A stretch of DNA of 64,000 nt from Marinicella sediminis (GTDB lineage Bacteria; Pseudomonadota; Gammaproteobacteria; Xanthomonadales; Marinicellaceae): positions 124,001 through 188,000 of the forward strand of contig NZ_MVBD01000009.1 in the NCBI RefSeq assembly GCF_002000055.1, in the 5' to 3' direction. A program made the position numbers and the translations under genes. Shown here piece by piece: positions 8,663-17,886 of the stretch (its first letter is position 1; each line of letters opens with the position of its first letter). The notes below the pieces were generated by a model. That model worked only from the letters and a program-made list of their open reading frames with translations, was not told where the DNA came from and searched no databases.

Positions 8663-10168
8663 TCAGCTGGCTTTATCCAGCGAATTGGCTTTTGGTCCAT
8701 TGATCAAAGCCTGTTCAACACCGTTGACGATCAAATCAACTTCTTTTTCGGTGATGTTGAAATGAGGGGTGAAACGCAATGAATTTTCACCACCATGAAT
8801 CACTCCCAGACCGTGATAACGCAGGTATTCTTCGATGCTGTTTTTGCCGTAGGCTTTGTATTGTGGGTCCAACTCGCATGAAAACAGCAGGCCAGTACCT
8901 TGCACATTGGTGATTTCCCCATTCATTTTTTCTGCCAGTTGCTTCAGTTTGCTGACAAAAAGTTTGCCTTTTTCGCGGATGTTTTCTCTGGTTTCAGCCG
9001 TCAACTGAGTCAAGACATTGTAGGCCACATCCAAGGCTTTTGGATTGGCTGTCATGGTGTTGCCATAGATCCCAACCACGTACATGCTGGCAGCTTTTTT
9101 GTTCAGGGCCAGTACCGACAGTGGGTAATGACCTGCATTCAGGGCTTTTGAATAGGTTTCCATATCAGGTGCCGGCAGGTTTTCAAATCCCGGGTAATCG
9201 CAAATCGACAAACAACCCTGGGCACGCAGACCAGCCTGGATTGAGTCCACCAGGAACAACGTACCATGAGCTTCGGTCAATTCTCTGGCAGCCAGATAAA
9301 ACTCCGGAGTCACGGCCATACCTGGGTTGCCTTCACCCATGACAGGTTCCATAAAGAAGGATTCAATGAACTCATTGTTGTTGGCAGCATCATCAAAAGC
9401 TTGTTTCAGTGCATCAACGTCATTGATGGGTATCGTGATCAGGTTATTTCGACCCTGAAATGATGCCAGGTTCTTTTTGTAGGATTTCAGAGAGGAGTCT
9501 GAGTATTGGGCAGGGCGATCTGTGCGGCCGTGAAAAGCACCTTCCAAGGCCATGATTTTGATGGTTTTGCCATAATTTTCACCATTGATGCCAGTTTGTC
9601 TCTTGGCATTGACATCGGAGATTCTGGAGGCCACAGTGACGGCTTCAGAACCTGAGTTCATGCAGATGAATTTTTCAAATGGACATACCTCATGGGCCAC
9701 ACCAATTTCTTTTTTCAGCAGGTCAGACAACTGTCTCTGGTAGTAGCTAGGTGTCATGATGTTGGCCATCACATGAGGTTTGGCCATGGTTTGCAAAACA
9801 TGGTCAGCAGCATGACCAGCACCCAACATGCCGTATCCGCCACTGTCATGTAACACGGCTCCTTTGAGGGTGATAACCCACGGGCCTTTGCCAGCCAGTG
9901 CCACGTAAGGGTTTACGGCATCAGCGGCATAAAAGTTGATGAAATCTTTGTGGATGAAACTTAACTGTGCTTCTTCATCCATATCAATCAACTCAGGATA
10001 AAGGCTCTTTACCTGCTGAAATTCTTTCATCGCCAGTTCAATGGCGGTCACCAATTGCTCATCTGAAGCGATGAAATCCTGGATCACTTCGTCACTCAAT
10101 CCATGGGTTAATACGGATCCTTGTGCACTTCTCAACTGAAGTAAATGATTAAATACGGTCATTCTCAA
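8663..10168 (-). CDS. Class III PLP-dependent aminotransferase
   Basis: This 501-residue fold-type I enzyme has the class III pattern: GAGHAADHVLQT, FICMNSGSEAVTVASRIS (phosphate-binding NSGSEA), LEGAFHGRTDRP, the PLP-ring Asp in LFLVDSIQAGLR, and the Schiff-base lysine in ETYSKALNAGHYPLSV. The C-terminus GLGVIHGGENSLRFTPHFNI binds the substrate carboxylate. It would transfer an amino group from an omega-amino or amino acid donor to a 2-oxo acid. I cannot name the substrate. It is somewhat longer than typical members, and its N-terminal 60 residues are not familiar. A DUF1338 gene lies downstream past asnS, which would fit lysine or similar amino-acid breakdown. Confidence 0.88.
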   Translation of the reverse strand: MRMTVFNHLLQLRSAQGSVLTHGLSDEVIQDFIASDEQLVTAIELAMKEFQQVKSLYPELIDMDEEAQLSFIHKDFINFYAADAVNPYVALAGKGPWVITLKGAVLHDSGGYGMLGAGHAADHVLQTMAKPHVMANIMTPSYYQRQLSDLLKKEIGVAHEVCPFEKFICMNSGSEAVTVASRISDVNAKRQTGINGENYGKTIKIMALEGAFHGRTDRPAQYSDSSLKSYKKNLASFQGRNNLITIPINDVDALKQAFDDAANNNEFIESFFMEPVMGEGNPGMAVTPEFYLAARELTEAHGTLFLVDSIQAGLRAQGCLSICDYPGFENLPAPDMETYSKALNAGHYPLSVLALNKKAASMYVVGIYGNTMTANPKALDVAYNVLTQLTAETRENIREKGKLFVSKLKQLAEKMNGEITNVQGTGLLFSCELDPQYKAYGKNSIEEYLRYHGLGVIHGGENSLRFTPHFNITEKEVDLIVNGVEQALINGPKANSLDKAS

Positions 10169-10261
10169 TCTCTGTTAATTATCAGGGGATGGATTTTATC
10201 ATGAAAAGCCTTGAAACCCAATCATCACAAGTGTTGAGTGATGGGTCTGGTGACAACTGTA

Positions 10262-10966
10262 TTATTGGCTGAACAAAGCAAACCCCTTGTCATCAACTTT
10301 AAGGAAACTGGATTGGTGGTGCCAGTCACCCAGCACAATGCGGCGCCGGCCGTTGTTGGCATGAATGGCAGGACGGTGGGTATGACCATGTATCAGGGTT
10401 TTGACCTGGTGGTGATCAAACAAATCATCAATCGCCTGTTGATTAACATCCATGATGGTTTGTTCGCTTGACTGCGTGTGTTGTTGGCTGGCCTGGCGGG
10501 CTTTTTGGGCAAATTCTATGCGTTGTTCGATGCTTAAACTGAGGAAATGATTTTGCCACTGAGGATCACGAAACTGCTGCCTGATCTGCTGGTATGCCAG
10601 ATCATCAGTGCATTCGGCATCACCATGAACCAGTAACACAGGTTCTCCTTGTAATTCAATGACATGTGGTTCTTGCAATAATTTCATGCCACAAGAGTCG
10701 GCAAAAGTTTCACCCAGCAGGAAATCACGGTTTCCCGCCATGAAATACAGCTCAACGTCGTTTTCCCGAAGCCCGCACAGGGCTTGTTGAGCCAGCTGCG
10801 CGGTTTTATCAAGCGCATCATCACCCAGCCAGTATTCAAAAAAGTCACCCAGAATATATAAGGCCCGTGCATGACGGGCCTGGGTATGACAAAACTGAAT
10901 GAATGACCTTGTTGTCTGTGGTTGCTGATCGCACAGATGCAAATCAGAAATGAACAAGGTGGTCAT
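10262..10966 (-). CDS. lpxH: UDP-2,3-diacylglucosamine diphosphatase
   Basis: This 234-residue calcineurin-like phosphoesterase cleaves UDP-2,3-diacylglucosamine to lipid X in lipid A synthesis at the inner membrane. Metal-site motifs are complete: LFISDLHLCDQQPQTT, ILGDFFEYWLGDD, MAGNRDFLLG, LVHGDAECTDD and LIHGHTHRPAIH. The family Cys-Asp pair and length match LpxH. It sits three bases after a cyclophilin gene on the same strand; a ppi-lpxH pair is also found in Escherichia coli, which supports cotranscription. Confidence 0.94.
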   Translation of the reverse strand: MTTLFISDLHLCDQQPQTTRSFIQFCHTQARHARALYILGDFFEYWLGDDALDKTAQLAQQALCGLRENDVELYFMAGNRDFLLGETFADSCGMKLLQEPHVIELQGEPVLLVHGDAECTDDLAYQQIRQQFRDPQWQNHFLSLSIEQRIEFAQKARQASQQHTQSSEQTIMDVNQQAIDDLFDHHQVKTLIHGHTHRPAIHANNGRRRIVLGDWHHQSSFLKVDDKGFALFSQ

Positions 10967-10969
10967 GGT

Positions 10970-11563
10970 TTATTCTGTGGCACCAGCCTGTGGTAATTGT
11001 TCAATCACTTCCACAGACTTGATCACCACATTTTGCATCGGTACATCTTGTCGGAATGGCATACGCCCTGCGGTTGGTTTGAACCTGATTTCATCCACAA
11101 CATCCATGCCTTTCACGACTTCGCCAAATACAGCATATCCCCAGGTTTGGGTGTTTTGCTCACCTGTGAAGTTCAATGCTGCATTGTCCTGAACATTGAT
11201 GAAAAATTGAGCAGTGGCAGAATGTGGGTCCGGTAATCTGGCCATGGAGATGGTGCCACGCAGGTTTTTCAGGCCGTTGTTGGCTTCGTTTTGAATGGGG
11301 GCTTTGGTGGGTTTTCGTTCAAGGTCTTCAGTAAAGCCTCCGCCTTGTATCATAAAGGTGCTGATGACCCGATGAAAAACCGTGCCATTGTAAAAATCTT
11401 CATTGACATAACTGAGGAAGTTTTCCACAGTCAAAGGTGCTTTGTCATTATACAGTTTGAGGTAGATGTCGCCCTCAGAAGTACTCATTTTAACCAGGGT
11501 ATTTTGTGCCATCAAAGAGAAGCTGGTCAGCATCATGGCTGCTAAAACAAAGATTTTATTCAT
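10970..11563 (-). CDS. Cyclophilin-type peptidyl-prolyl isomerase, exported
   Basis: The ATG at 11563 is preferred over a start eight codons upstream because it places a signal peptide ([20 protein letters not shown]) at the very N-terminus, giving 197 residues. The cyclophilin core shows [35 protein letters not shown] and [15 protein letters not shown], which include the Arg, Phe and Gln residues of the active site. It should catalyse proline isomerisation in the periplasm, as PpiA does. The following lpxH is three bases away and likely in the same operon. Confidence 0.92.
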   Translation of the reverse strand: MNKIFVLAAMMLTSFSLMAQNTLVKMSTSEGDIYLKLYNDKAPLTVENFLSYVNEDFYNGTVFHRVISTFMIQGGGFTEDLERKPTKAPIQNEANNGLKNLRGTISMARLPDPHSATAQFFINVQDNAALNFTGEQNTQTWGYAVFGEVVKGMDVVDEIRFKPTAGRMPFRQDVPMQNVVIKSVEVIEQLPQAGATE

Positions 11564-11743
11564 GTCTTGCTCACGTTGGAATTTCAAAGCACAACATGAT
11601 AACTTGCCATTTGTTTTTTTACCAGTTTGTCAGGTCACTGATCGGTTTTTTTTGCAGAAGGCAAGTCATGGGAGTGCTCTTGTCTATCGGCCAGAACAGC
11701 AAACTGTTATAATGCCGATTCGTTCAAGCACTAATATAAATAC

Positions 11744-12934
11744 ATGGAATCATTGTTTCATTCTGCCCGCACACAGCCCGTTAAAATTTTACTTCTGGGT
11801 GCTGGTGAATTAGGTAAAGAAGTGGTCATAGAGGCGCAGCGATTAGGCGTTCATGTGGTCGCTGTTGACCGTTATGCGCAGGCCCCAGCCATGCAGGTCG
11901 CTGATGAGTCAGCGGTCATCGACATGACAGACCCGCAGGCGTTGAGGTCGGTCATTGAACAACATCAACCTGATCTGGTGGTGCCTGAGATTGAGGCCAT
12001 TGCGACTGAAGAACTGCTCAAATTGGAATCAGAAGGGGTGCGGGTGGTGCCAACCGCCCTGGCAGCCAGGTTGACCATGGATCGAGAAGGTATCAGGCGA
12101 CTGGCCGCTGAAGAGTTGGAAGTGCTCACCAGTGCCTATGAGTTTGTTGAAGATTATGACGCCTTTTGCAAGGCTGTAGACCGGGTGGGTATGCCTTGTG
12201 TGGTAAAACCAGTGATGAGCTCATCAGGCAAAGGACAGTCAACCATTCATGCCGAAAACGATATTCAAAAAGCCTGGGATTATTCACAAAGTGGAGGCAG
12301 AACCGGAGCCGGGCGGGTTATTGTCGAGGGTTTCGTGAAATTTGATTATGAAATCACTTTATTAACCATCAGGCACTGCGATGGCACATCATTTTGCGAA
12401 CCCATTGGTCATCGCCAGGAAGATGGAGATTATCAGGAGTCCTGGCAGCCTCAGCCGATGACAGATGTGTCGATGGCAAAAGCCAAAGAAATTGCCAAAA
12501 AAGTCACAGATGCTTTGGGTGGTTATGGCTTGTTCGGAGTTGAACTGTTTGTTCGGGGTGATGAAGTGATTTTTTCTGAAGTATCACCCAGACCTCATGA
12601 CACCGGAATGGTGACCATGATTTCACAGGACCTGAGTCAATTTGCCTTGCATGTCCGGGCGATTCTTGGTTTGCCCATTCCAACCATAGAGCACAACGGG
12701 CCTTCTGCATCACATGTGATCGTGGCTCATGGTACCGGACATCATCCAACCTTCAGCAAAGTGGGTGAAGCATTGACTCAGCGTGGAACACAGGTTCGTC
12801 TGTTTGGTAAGCCGGAAATCAACGGTAAAAGGCGGTTAGGGGTGTGTCTGGCCACAGCCAGGTCATTGAATGCCGCCAGAAAGAAAGCCTCAGACATGGC
12901 TGAAACCATTCAGGTTCACATTCACCAGGATTGA
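11744..12934 (+). CDS. purT: Formate-dependent phosphoribosylglycinamide formyltransferase
   Basis: This 396-residue ATP-grasp enzyme makes formyl-GAR from GAR, formate and ATP in purine synthesis. An N-terminal Rossmann-like domain ([20 protein letters not shown]) is followed by the ATP-grasp core with [15 protein letters not shown] and the metal-site region [20 protein letters not shown] and [11 protein letters not shown]. Length matches PurT. The next gene, rlmKL, starts one base after the stop, implying translational coupling or cotranscription. Confidence 0.96.
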   Translation: MESLFHSARTQPVKILLLGAGELGKEVVIEAQRLGVHVVAVDRYAQAPAMQVADESAVIDMTDPQALRSVIEQHQPDLVVPEIEAIATEELLKLESEGVRVVPTALAARLTMDREGIRRLAAEELEVLTSAYEFVEDYDAFCKAVDRVGMPCVVKPVMSSSGKGQSTIHAENDIQKAWDYSQSGGRTGAGRVIVEGFVKFDYEITLLTIRHCDGTSFCEPIGHRQEDGDYQESWQPQPMTDVSMAKAKEIAKKVTDALGGYGLFGVELFVRGDEVIFSEVSPRPHDTGMVTMISQDLSQFALHVRAILGLPIPTIEHNGPSASHVIVAHGTGHHPTFSKVGEALTQRGTQVRLFGKPEINGKRRLGVCLATARSLNAARKKASDMAETIQVHIHQD

Positions 12935-12935
12935 T

Positions 12936-15065
12936 ATGACCACATACCAAGCTTTTGTTTCCTGCCCCAAACACCTCGAATTGCTGTTGAAAGATGAACT
13001 GCTTGAATTGGGGGCCACAGAAGCGGCAGAAGGTCTGGCTGGAGTCAACATCACTGCCGACGCCCACGCTTTGATGACCATCATCATGTGGACACGATTG
13101 GCCAACCGGGTTTATTTGAAACTCGATACCGCACCGTGTGCAGATAAGAATGACCTGTATAAAGCGGTGTCTTCGGTTGACTGGAATGCGTTGTGTCTGG
13201 ACTCCCCCAAAACCCTGGCCATCCGTTTTTCAGGCACCAATCAGGCATTGAAAAACACTCACTTTTCTTCACAGGTGGTCAAGGATGCCATTTGTGATCA
13301 GCTCAATGAGACATATGGCTGGCGACCCAAAGTGGTAAAAAACGATGGCCATTTAAGCGTTTATTGCCGGCTGAAGTATAAACAGCTGGATGTGTTTCAG
13401 GATTTGACTGGTCACAGCCTTCACCAAAGGGGTTACCGAGGCACCAATACCCTGGCGCCTTTGAAGGAAAACCTCGCAGCAGCGATTTTAATCAGGGCTG
13501 GCTGGTCAGCGGCAGCTGCTCAAAACCATAACCTGATTGATCCTATGTGTGGATCGGGCACACTGTTAACTGAGGGCTGGCAAATGGCTTGTGATATGGC
13601 CCCCAACCAACAGCTTAAAAGCCATGCATTATTCTCCTGGCAAGGGTTTCATGCCCAGCAATGGAGTCAGTTGGTGCTCAATGCAGAAGCGCGGGCTGAG
13701 GCTGGCATGCAGCAATTCAGAGGGCAGTTAATTGGCGTTGATCACCACAAAGCATCAGTCAAGCAGGCCAATGACAACCTGGCTCATTTGCCTCACAATA
13801 AGCGCATCACTTTTCAATATCAAACCCTGGATAAATTCAGGATTCCGCCACGCAACAACCTCATTGTCTGTAATCCGCCTTATGGAGTCAGGCTACAAAA
13901 GAACTACCTGTCCAGCTGGATACAATTGAGGGATTGGTTGCACAGCAAAGTCAAAGATGGGCGAGCAGCGATTTTGTGTCCTGACGAAGCCAAGGCCTGG
14001 TTGCTGGGTTATCGTGGCAGTGGGTCTTATGCCTTGCTCAATGGCAACATCCCCATTCAATTGCGTTTATTTGACATCAATAAATCCCAACAACTTCAAG
14101 TGCCTGAGGGGCAATTGTTTGCGTTGCCTGCAGCGGCACAAATGCTGGCCAACAGGCTGAAAAAAAATCAGCAAGGACTACAACGTTGGATCAATGACCA
14201 TGCCATTGAAGCCTACCGTTTATATGATGCAGATATACCCGAATATGCAGTGGCCATCGATTGTTATCAAAATCATGTTCACATACAGGAGTACCAGGCA
14301 CCCAAAACCATTGCTGACAAAGCAGCGCAAAACCACCTCAATCAAGTCTTACTGGCAGTACAGTCTGTGATTCAGCCAAAAGCAGAGAAACTGCATTTAA
14401 AAACCCGGCAAAAGCAACGCAGCAACCAGCAATACAATAAACTCAATGAACAAGAAGATCGTTTTGTGATTCAGGAACATCAGCGAAAATACCTGGTTGA
14501 TCTTGAGCAATACCTGGACACCGGACTGTTTCTTGATCATCGATGGTTGCGTAACCGGGTTGAGTCTGAAGCCAGAGGCAAACGGGTGCTTAATCTGTTT
14601 TGTTACACCGGTGCTATTTCTGTGGCAGCGGCCTGTGGTGATGCCGCTGCAGTACATAGTGTGGATACTTCTAATACCTACCTTAAGTGGGCTGAAGAGA
14701 ACTTTGCACTCAATGGTTTGCGGCAACCGGAACATCGGTTTATTCGTCAGGATGTACTGCGTTTTCTTGATGGTTATCAGGGCGACCCATTTGACCTGAT
14801 CATAGCAGATCCCCCGACTTTTTCTAATTCCCATTCACGTGATGAAGATTGGGAGGTACAAAAAGACCACAGTCAATTGATCAATAAATGCATGAATATA
14901 TTGTCTGATAACGGCAGAATGTATTTCTCAAATAACTTTAAGAAATTTTCTTTAGATGCTGATATTAAAGATAAATATAAAGTTGAAAATATCACGAAAA
15001 CGAGTTTTGATCCCGACTTTCAGGGCTCCGGTATACATCATTGTTTTCAGATCATGCACCGTTAA
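12936..15065 (+). CDS. rlmL: Bifunctional 23S rRNA methyltransferase RlmKL
   Basis: The ATG at 12936 is chosen because it gives the conserved N-terminus MTTYQAFVSCPKHLELLLK and follows the purT stop; a longer frame merely overlaps purT. The product is 709 residues. A ferredoxin-like/THUMP region (1-160) is followed by the RlmL methyltransferase, with the SAM loop LIDPMCGSGTLLTE and catalytic LIVCNPPYGVRL. The C-terminal RlmK methyltransferase has RVLNLFCYTGAISVAAA and LIIADPPTFSNS. In E. coli the fused enzyme makes m2G2445 and m7G2069 in 23S rRNA. Both active sites look intact. Confidence 0.95.
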   Translation: MTTYQAFVSCPKHLELLLKDELLELGATEAAEGLAGVNITADAHALMTIIMWTRLANRVYLKLDTAPCADKNDLYKAVSSVDWNALCLDSPKTLAIRFSGTNQALKNTHFSSQVVKDAICDQLNETYGWRPKVVKNDGHLSVYCRLKYKQLDVFQDLTGHSLHQRGYRGTNTLAPLKENLAAAILIRAGWSAAAAQNHNLIDPMCGSGTLLTEGWQMACDMAPNQQLKSHALFSWQGFHAQQWSQLVLNAEARAEAGMQQFRGQLIGVDHHKASVKQANDNLAHLPHNKRITFQYQTLDKFRIPPRNNLIVCNPPYGVRLQKNYLSSWIQLRDWLHSKVKDGRAAILCPDEAKAWLLGYRGSGSYALLNGNIPIQLRLFDINKSQQLQVPEGQLFALPAAAQMLANRLKKNQQGLQRWINDHAIEAYRLYDADIPEYAVAIDCYQNHVHIQEYQAPKTIADKAAQNHLNQVLLAVQSVIQPKAEKLHLKTRQKQRSNQQYNKLNEQEDRFVIQEHQRKYLVDLEQYLDTGLFLDHRWLRNRVESEARGKRVLNLFCYTGAISVAAACGDAAAVHSVDTSNTYLKWAEENFALNGLRQPEHRFIRQDVLRFLDGYQGDPFDLIIADPPTFSNSHSRDEDWEVQKDHSQLINKCMNILSDNGRMYFSNNFKKFSLDADIKDKYKVENITKTSFDPDFQGSGIHHCFQIMHR

Positions 15066-15146
15066 ATCACCACTGGCTGGATAATTGACTGGAATTTAAC
15101 TGCTGAGGCCTTATCATGTGGATTTAACACAACACCAAGGAATCCC

Positions 15147-16025
15147 ATGATACGTTTGTTAATTACTTCGTTCTTGCTGACAACCAGCATCAATACCCAG
15201 GCACAGCCACAGGAATACCTGGATTGGAAAGACGGACGGCTTGAACGGTTAACACAGCCTCACGGTTGGTTGAGTCTGGTCGGTTTGGAATGGCTGTACA
15301 CCGGTGACAACCGAATAGGAGCAGCGGCTGATAATGACATCGTCTTATCCCACGGTCCTGATTATTTAGGTAATTTGCAGTTGTCAGCAGACAGCAGCAT
15401 GCGTTTTGTGCCCGTTGCTGACAGTGGCATCATGGCCAACGGCGAACCACTGGCAGATACCATTGATGTGTTTGCTGATACCAGTGAACAGGTCACCACC
15501 GAATTCACCATTGGCAGTTTTTTGTTTTATGTGGTCGAACGCGACAAAATGGCTTTTCGCATCAAAGATGCCAGGGCACCAACACGGATAGATTTCAAAG
15601 GACTCGATTATTTTCCCTACGACCCTGATTTGCGTATAGTGGCCCGTTTTGTGCCTTATGAACCGGCTAAAATTATTCCCACTGTCAATGTTTTAGGGGT
15701 CTTGAATGATTCGCTCTCACCAGGACGCCTGGAGTTCAATATTGCTGGTAAGTCTTACAGTCTGGATGCCCTGGATTCCGACAATGCCTATTACATGATT
15801 TTTGCAGATCGCACCAATGGCAGAAGCACCTATGGCCCAGGCAGATTTGTGTATACCGATGGTAAAGTCAATGAACAAGGCGAGGTGGTGATTGATTTTA
15901 ACAAGGCTTACAATCCTCCGTGTGCTTTCACTGCTTACTCAACTTGCACCTTGCCTCCCAGGCAAAATCGTTTGCCGGTATTCATTGAAGCCGGTGAACG
16001 AAAATATGCCAACAGTGTCTATTGA
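15147..16025 (+). CDS. DUF1684 family exported protein
   Basis: This 292-residue protein has an N-terminal signal peptide (cleavage near TQAQPQ at about residue 19). It matches the DUF1684 pattern: the start YLDWKDGRLERLTQPHGWLS, a central ARAPTRIDFKGLDYFPYD, and the conserved ending VIDFNKAYNPPCAFTAYSTC followed by PPRQNRLPVFIEAGE. The biochemical function of DUF1684 is unknown. It has a good ribosome-binding site (AAGGA) and its own short upstream gap. The mscS-type gene begins about 40 bases after it, on the same strand. Confidence 0.88.
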   Translation: MIRLLITSFLLTTSINTQAQPQEYLDWKDGRLERLTQPHGWLSLVGLEWLYTGDNRIGAAADNDIVLSHGPDYLGNLQLSADSSMRFVPVADSGIMANGEPLADTIDVFADTSEQVTTEFTIGSFLFYVVERDKMAFRIKDARAPTRIDFKGLDYFPYDPDLRIVARFVPYEPAKIIPTVNVLGVLNDSLSPGRLEFNIAGKSYSLDALDSDNAYYMIFADRTNGRSTYGPGRFVYTDGKVNEQGEVVIDFNKAYNPPCAFTAYSTCTLPPRQNRLPVFIEAGERKYANSVY

Positions 16026-16065
16026 CCAGAACTATAATGATTATTCATTTATACATTGATTCAAG

Positions 16066-16935
16066 ATGATTGAAGCCCTGAAAACAACCGCCTTCACTTT
16101 AGGCAATGAAGTTACAGTCAGCTGGCTGCAAATCATTTATTCCATTGTTTTTATCTTTGTGGCCTGGTATGCCAGTCGCCTGTTGGCGTATCTGATCGTG
16201 CGTAAAATCCTCAGCAAAACCAAAATCAGTCAGGATACCAAGGCAATCATTCAACGCATATTGTTCTTCACCATGCTGATAATGGTGGTTTTATCGGTTT
16301 TGAGCTATCTGGGGATCCCGTTGGCCACCTTTGCTTTTATTTCCGGTGCAGTGGCCATAGGTTTTGGATTTGGGGCAAAAAACATCATCGAAAATTTCCT
16401 CAGTGGCTGGATTCTGATGTCGGAACGGCCAATCAGAATTGGTGACATCATTGAAATGGATGGAAACCTGGGTATGGTGATCGAGATTGGTAATCGGTCG
16501 ACTCAGATCAAGCGCAATGACGGTGCACATATTGTGGTGCCCAACAGCCAGGTATTGGAATCGAGGCTGATCAACTGGACCTTGCATGATCCGTACATCC
16601 GCACATCAGTACGGGTAGGGGTGGCCTATGGCAGTGATGTGGCGTTGGTCAAGCGCTTACTGAGTGAAGTGATGGCTGATCATGAATTGATTCAGGCAGA
16701 TCCGCAAACGGTTGTGGTGTTTGAAGATTTTGGTGACAGTGCATTGGTTTTTGATGCCTTTTTTTGGGTATCTGTGCAATCAGGAAGGGAAATGCGCCTG
16801 GTCAGAAGCGACGTTCGGTTTAAAATTGAACAACGGTTTAACGAGCATGGGGTGGTGGTTTCGTTCCCACAACGAGATGTTCACTTAAACGTCACCAATG
16901 CAGACCAACTGTTCCGTCAACCAGGAGCTCAGTGA
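16066..16935 (+). CDS. Small-conductance mechanosensitive channel, MscS family
   Basis: This 289-residue inner-membrane protein has three predicted N-terminal membrane helices, with the pore-lining third helix recognisable as FISGAVAIGFGFGAKNIIEN. The cytoplasmic beta domain follows, with RPIRIGDIIEMDGNLGMVIE, RSTQIKRNDGAHIVVPNS and SRLINWTLHD, all standard MscS elements. It should open under membrane tension and release solutes at hypo-osmotic shock. Its stop overlaps the start of the CorA/ZntB gene, so the two are translationally coupled. Confidence 0.93.
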   Translation: MIEALKTTAFTLGNEVTVSWLQIIYSIVFIFVAWYASRLLAYLIVRKILSKTKISQDTKAIIQRILFFTMLIMVVLSVLSYLGIPLATFAFISGAVAIGFGFGAKNIIENFLSGWILMSERPIRIGDIIEMDGNLGMVIEIGNRSTQIKRNDGAHIVVPNSQVLESRLINWTLHDPYIRTSVRVGVAYGSDVALVKRLLSEVMADHELIQADPQTVVVFEDFGDSALVFDAFFWVSVQSGREMRLVRSDVRFKIEQRFNEHGVVVSFPQRDVHLNVTNADQLFRQPGAQ

Positions 16936-17879
16936 TGACAGAATCCAAAATATCCACTTTACAGCTCAATGGCAAAGGCGGCTTGGCCAATGAAGGTGAA
17001 GAGCCTGCCTGGTTGTGGCACCATGTGAAGTACACCGACCGAAAGGCCAGTAAATGGATCGCCAACCACCCAGGCCTGTCAGAGTTGGCCCAACTGACTT
17101 TGCTGAATCAGGAAACCCGCCCACGTGCACACCTGAATGATCATGAAGTGTTGCTGTCTCTCAGAGGCATCAATTTCAATGAGGCGGCACAACCTGAGGA
17201 CATGATTTCAGTGCGCTTGTGGATGGGGCCTGATGTGGTCATCACCAGTGCCAGTCATGGCAGTCAATCCATCCGCAACATCCGGGCCAAACTGGAACAA
17301 AAAACCGGACCGGGTAATGGTGAAGAGTTGATTCTGATGCTGATTGAGCAATTGGCAGAACTGACTGACGATTTTGTTGACAAATTGGATGAACGGCTGG
17401 ATGACATTGAAGACCAGCTGGAGTCCATTGACCTGTCACAATTTAATCCCATGATGAGTCAAATCAGAAGACAAACCGCCAGCATTCGGCGCTATCTGTT
17501 GCCCCAGAAGGAAGCCATAGATAAATTATACCGAACCAAGAACAAGGCGTTTTCTGAACAGTTCTATGATCAAATGTATGTGCAAACTGATCAGTTCATG
17601 AAATTGATTGAAAACCTTGATCTGATGCGCGAACGCTGCATGATGCTCCAGGAGCAATACATGGCCATCATCAGTCATCAGCAGAACAGCCGGTTATACA
17701 TTTTGGCCATTGTGTCTGCGGTTTTTCTGCCATTGACATTCTTGTCGGGGTTGTTTGGCATGAATGTAGCCGGGTTACCCGGCACAGAGGATCCACAGGC
17801 TTTTAACTGGGTCATTGCTTTCAGTGTTGGCCTGACAGTTGTGTTGCTGATATGGTTCAAGAAGAGCCGCTGGTTTTAG
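16935..17879 (+). CDS. zntB: CorA-family zinc transporter ZntB-like
   Basis: The ATG at 16935 overlaps the TGA of the mscS gene; a GTG one codon earlier is also possible. The product has 314 residues and the CorA layout: a large N-terminal cytoplasmic domain, a long helical stalk (about 150-250, rich in Glu, Gln and Leu) and two C-terminal membrane helices. The pore signature is FGMNVAGLPG, which follows the ZntB pattern more than classical CorA. ZntB moves zinc across the inner membrane. tamA starts seven bases after its stop. Confidence 0.9.
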   Translation: MTESKISTLQLNGKGGLANEGEEPAWLWHHVKYTDRKASKWIANHPGLSELAQLTLLNQETRPRAHLNDHEVLLSLRGINFNEAAQPEDMISVRLWMGPDVVITSASHGSQSIRNIRAKLEQKTGPGNGEELILMLIEQLAELTDDFVDKLDERLDDIEDQLESIDLSQFNPMMSQIRRQTASIRRYLLPQKEAIDKLYRTKNKAFSEQFYDQMYVQTDQFMKLIENLDLMRERCMMLQEQYMAIISHQQNSRLYILAIVSAVFLPLTFLSGLFGMNVAGLPGTEDPQAFNWVIAFSVGLTVVLLIWFKKSRWF

Positions 17880-17886
17880 CTTTTTG

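Noticed and set aside
12870-12935. Extended N-terminus for RlmKL inside purT
   Set aside because: The extra 22 residues are purT read in another frame; the family N-terminus begins at 12936.
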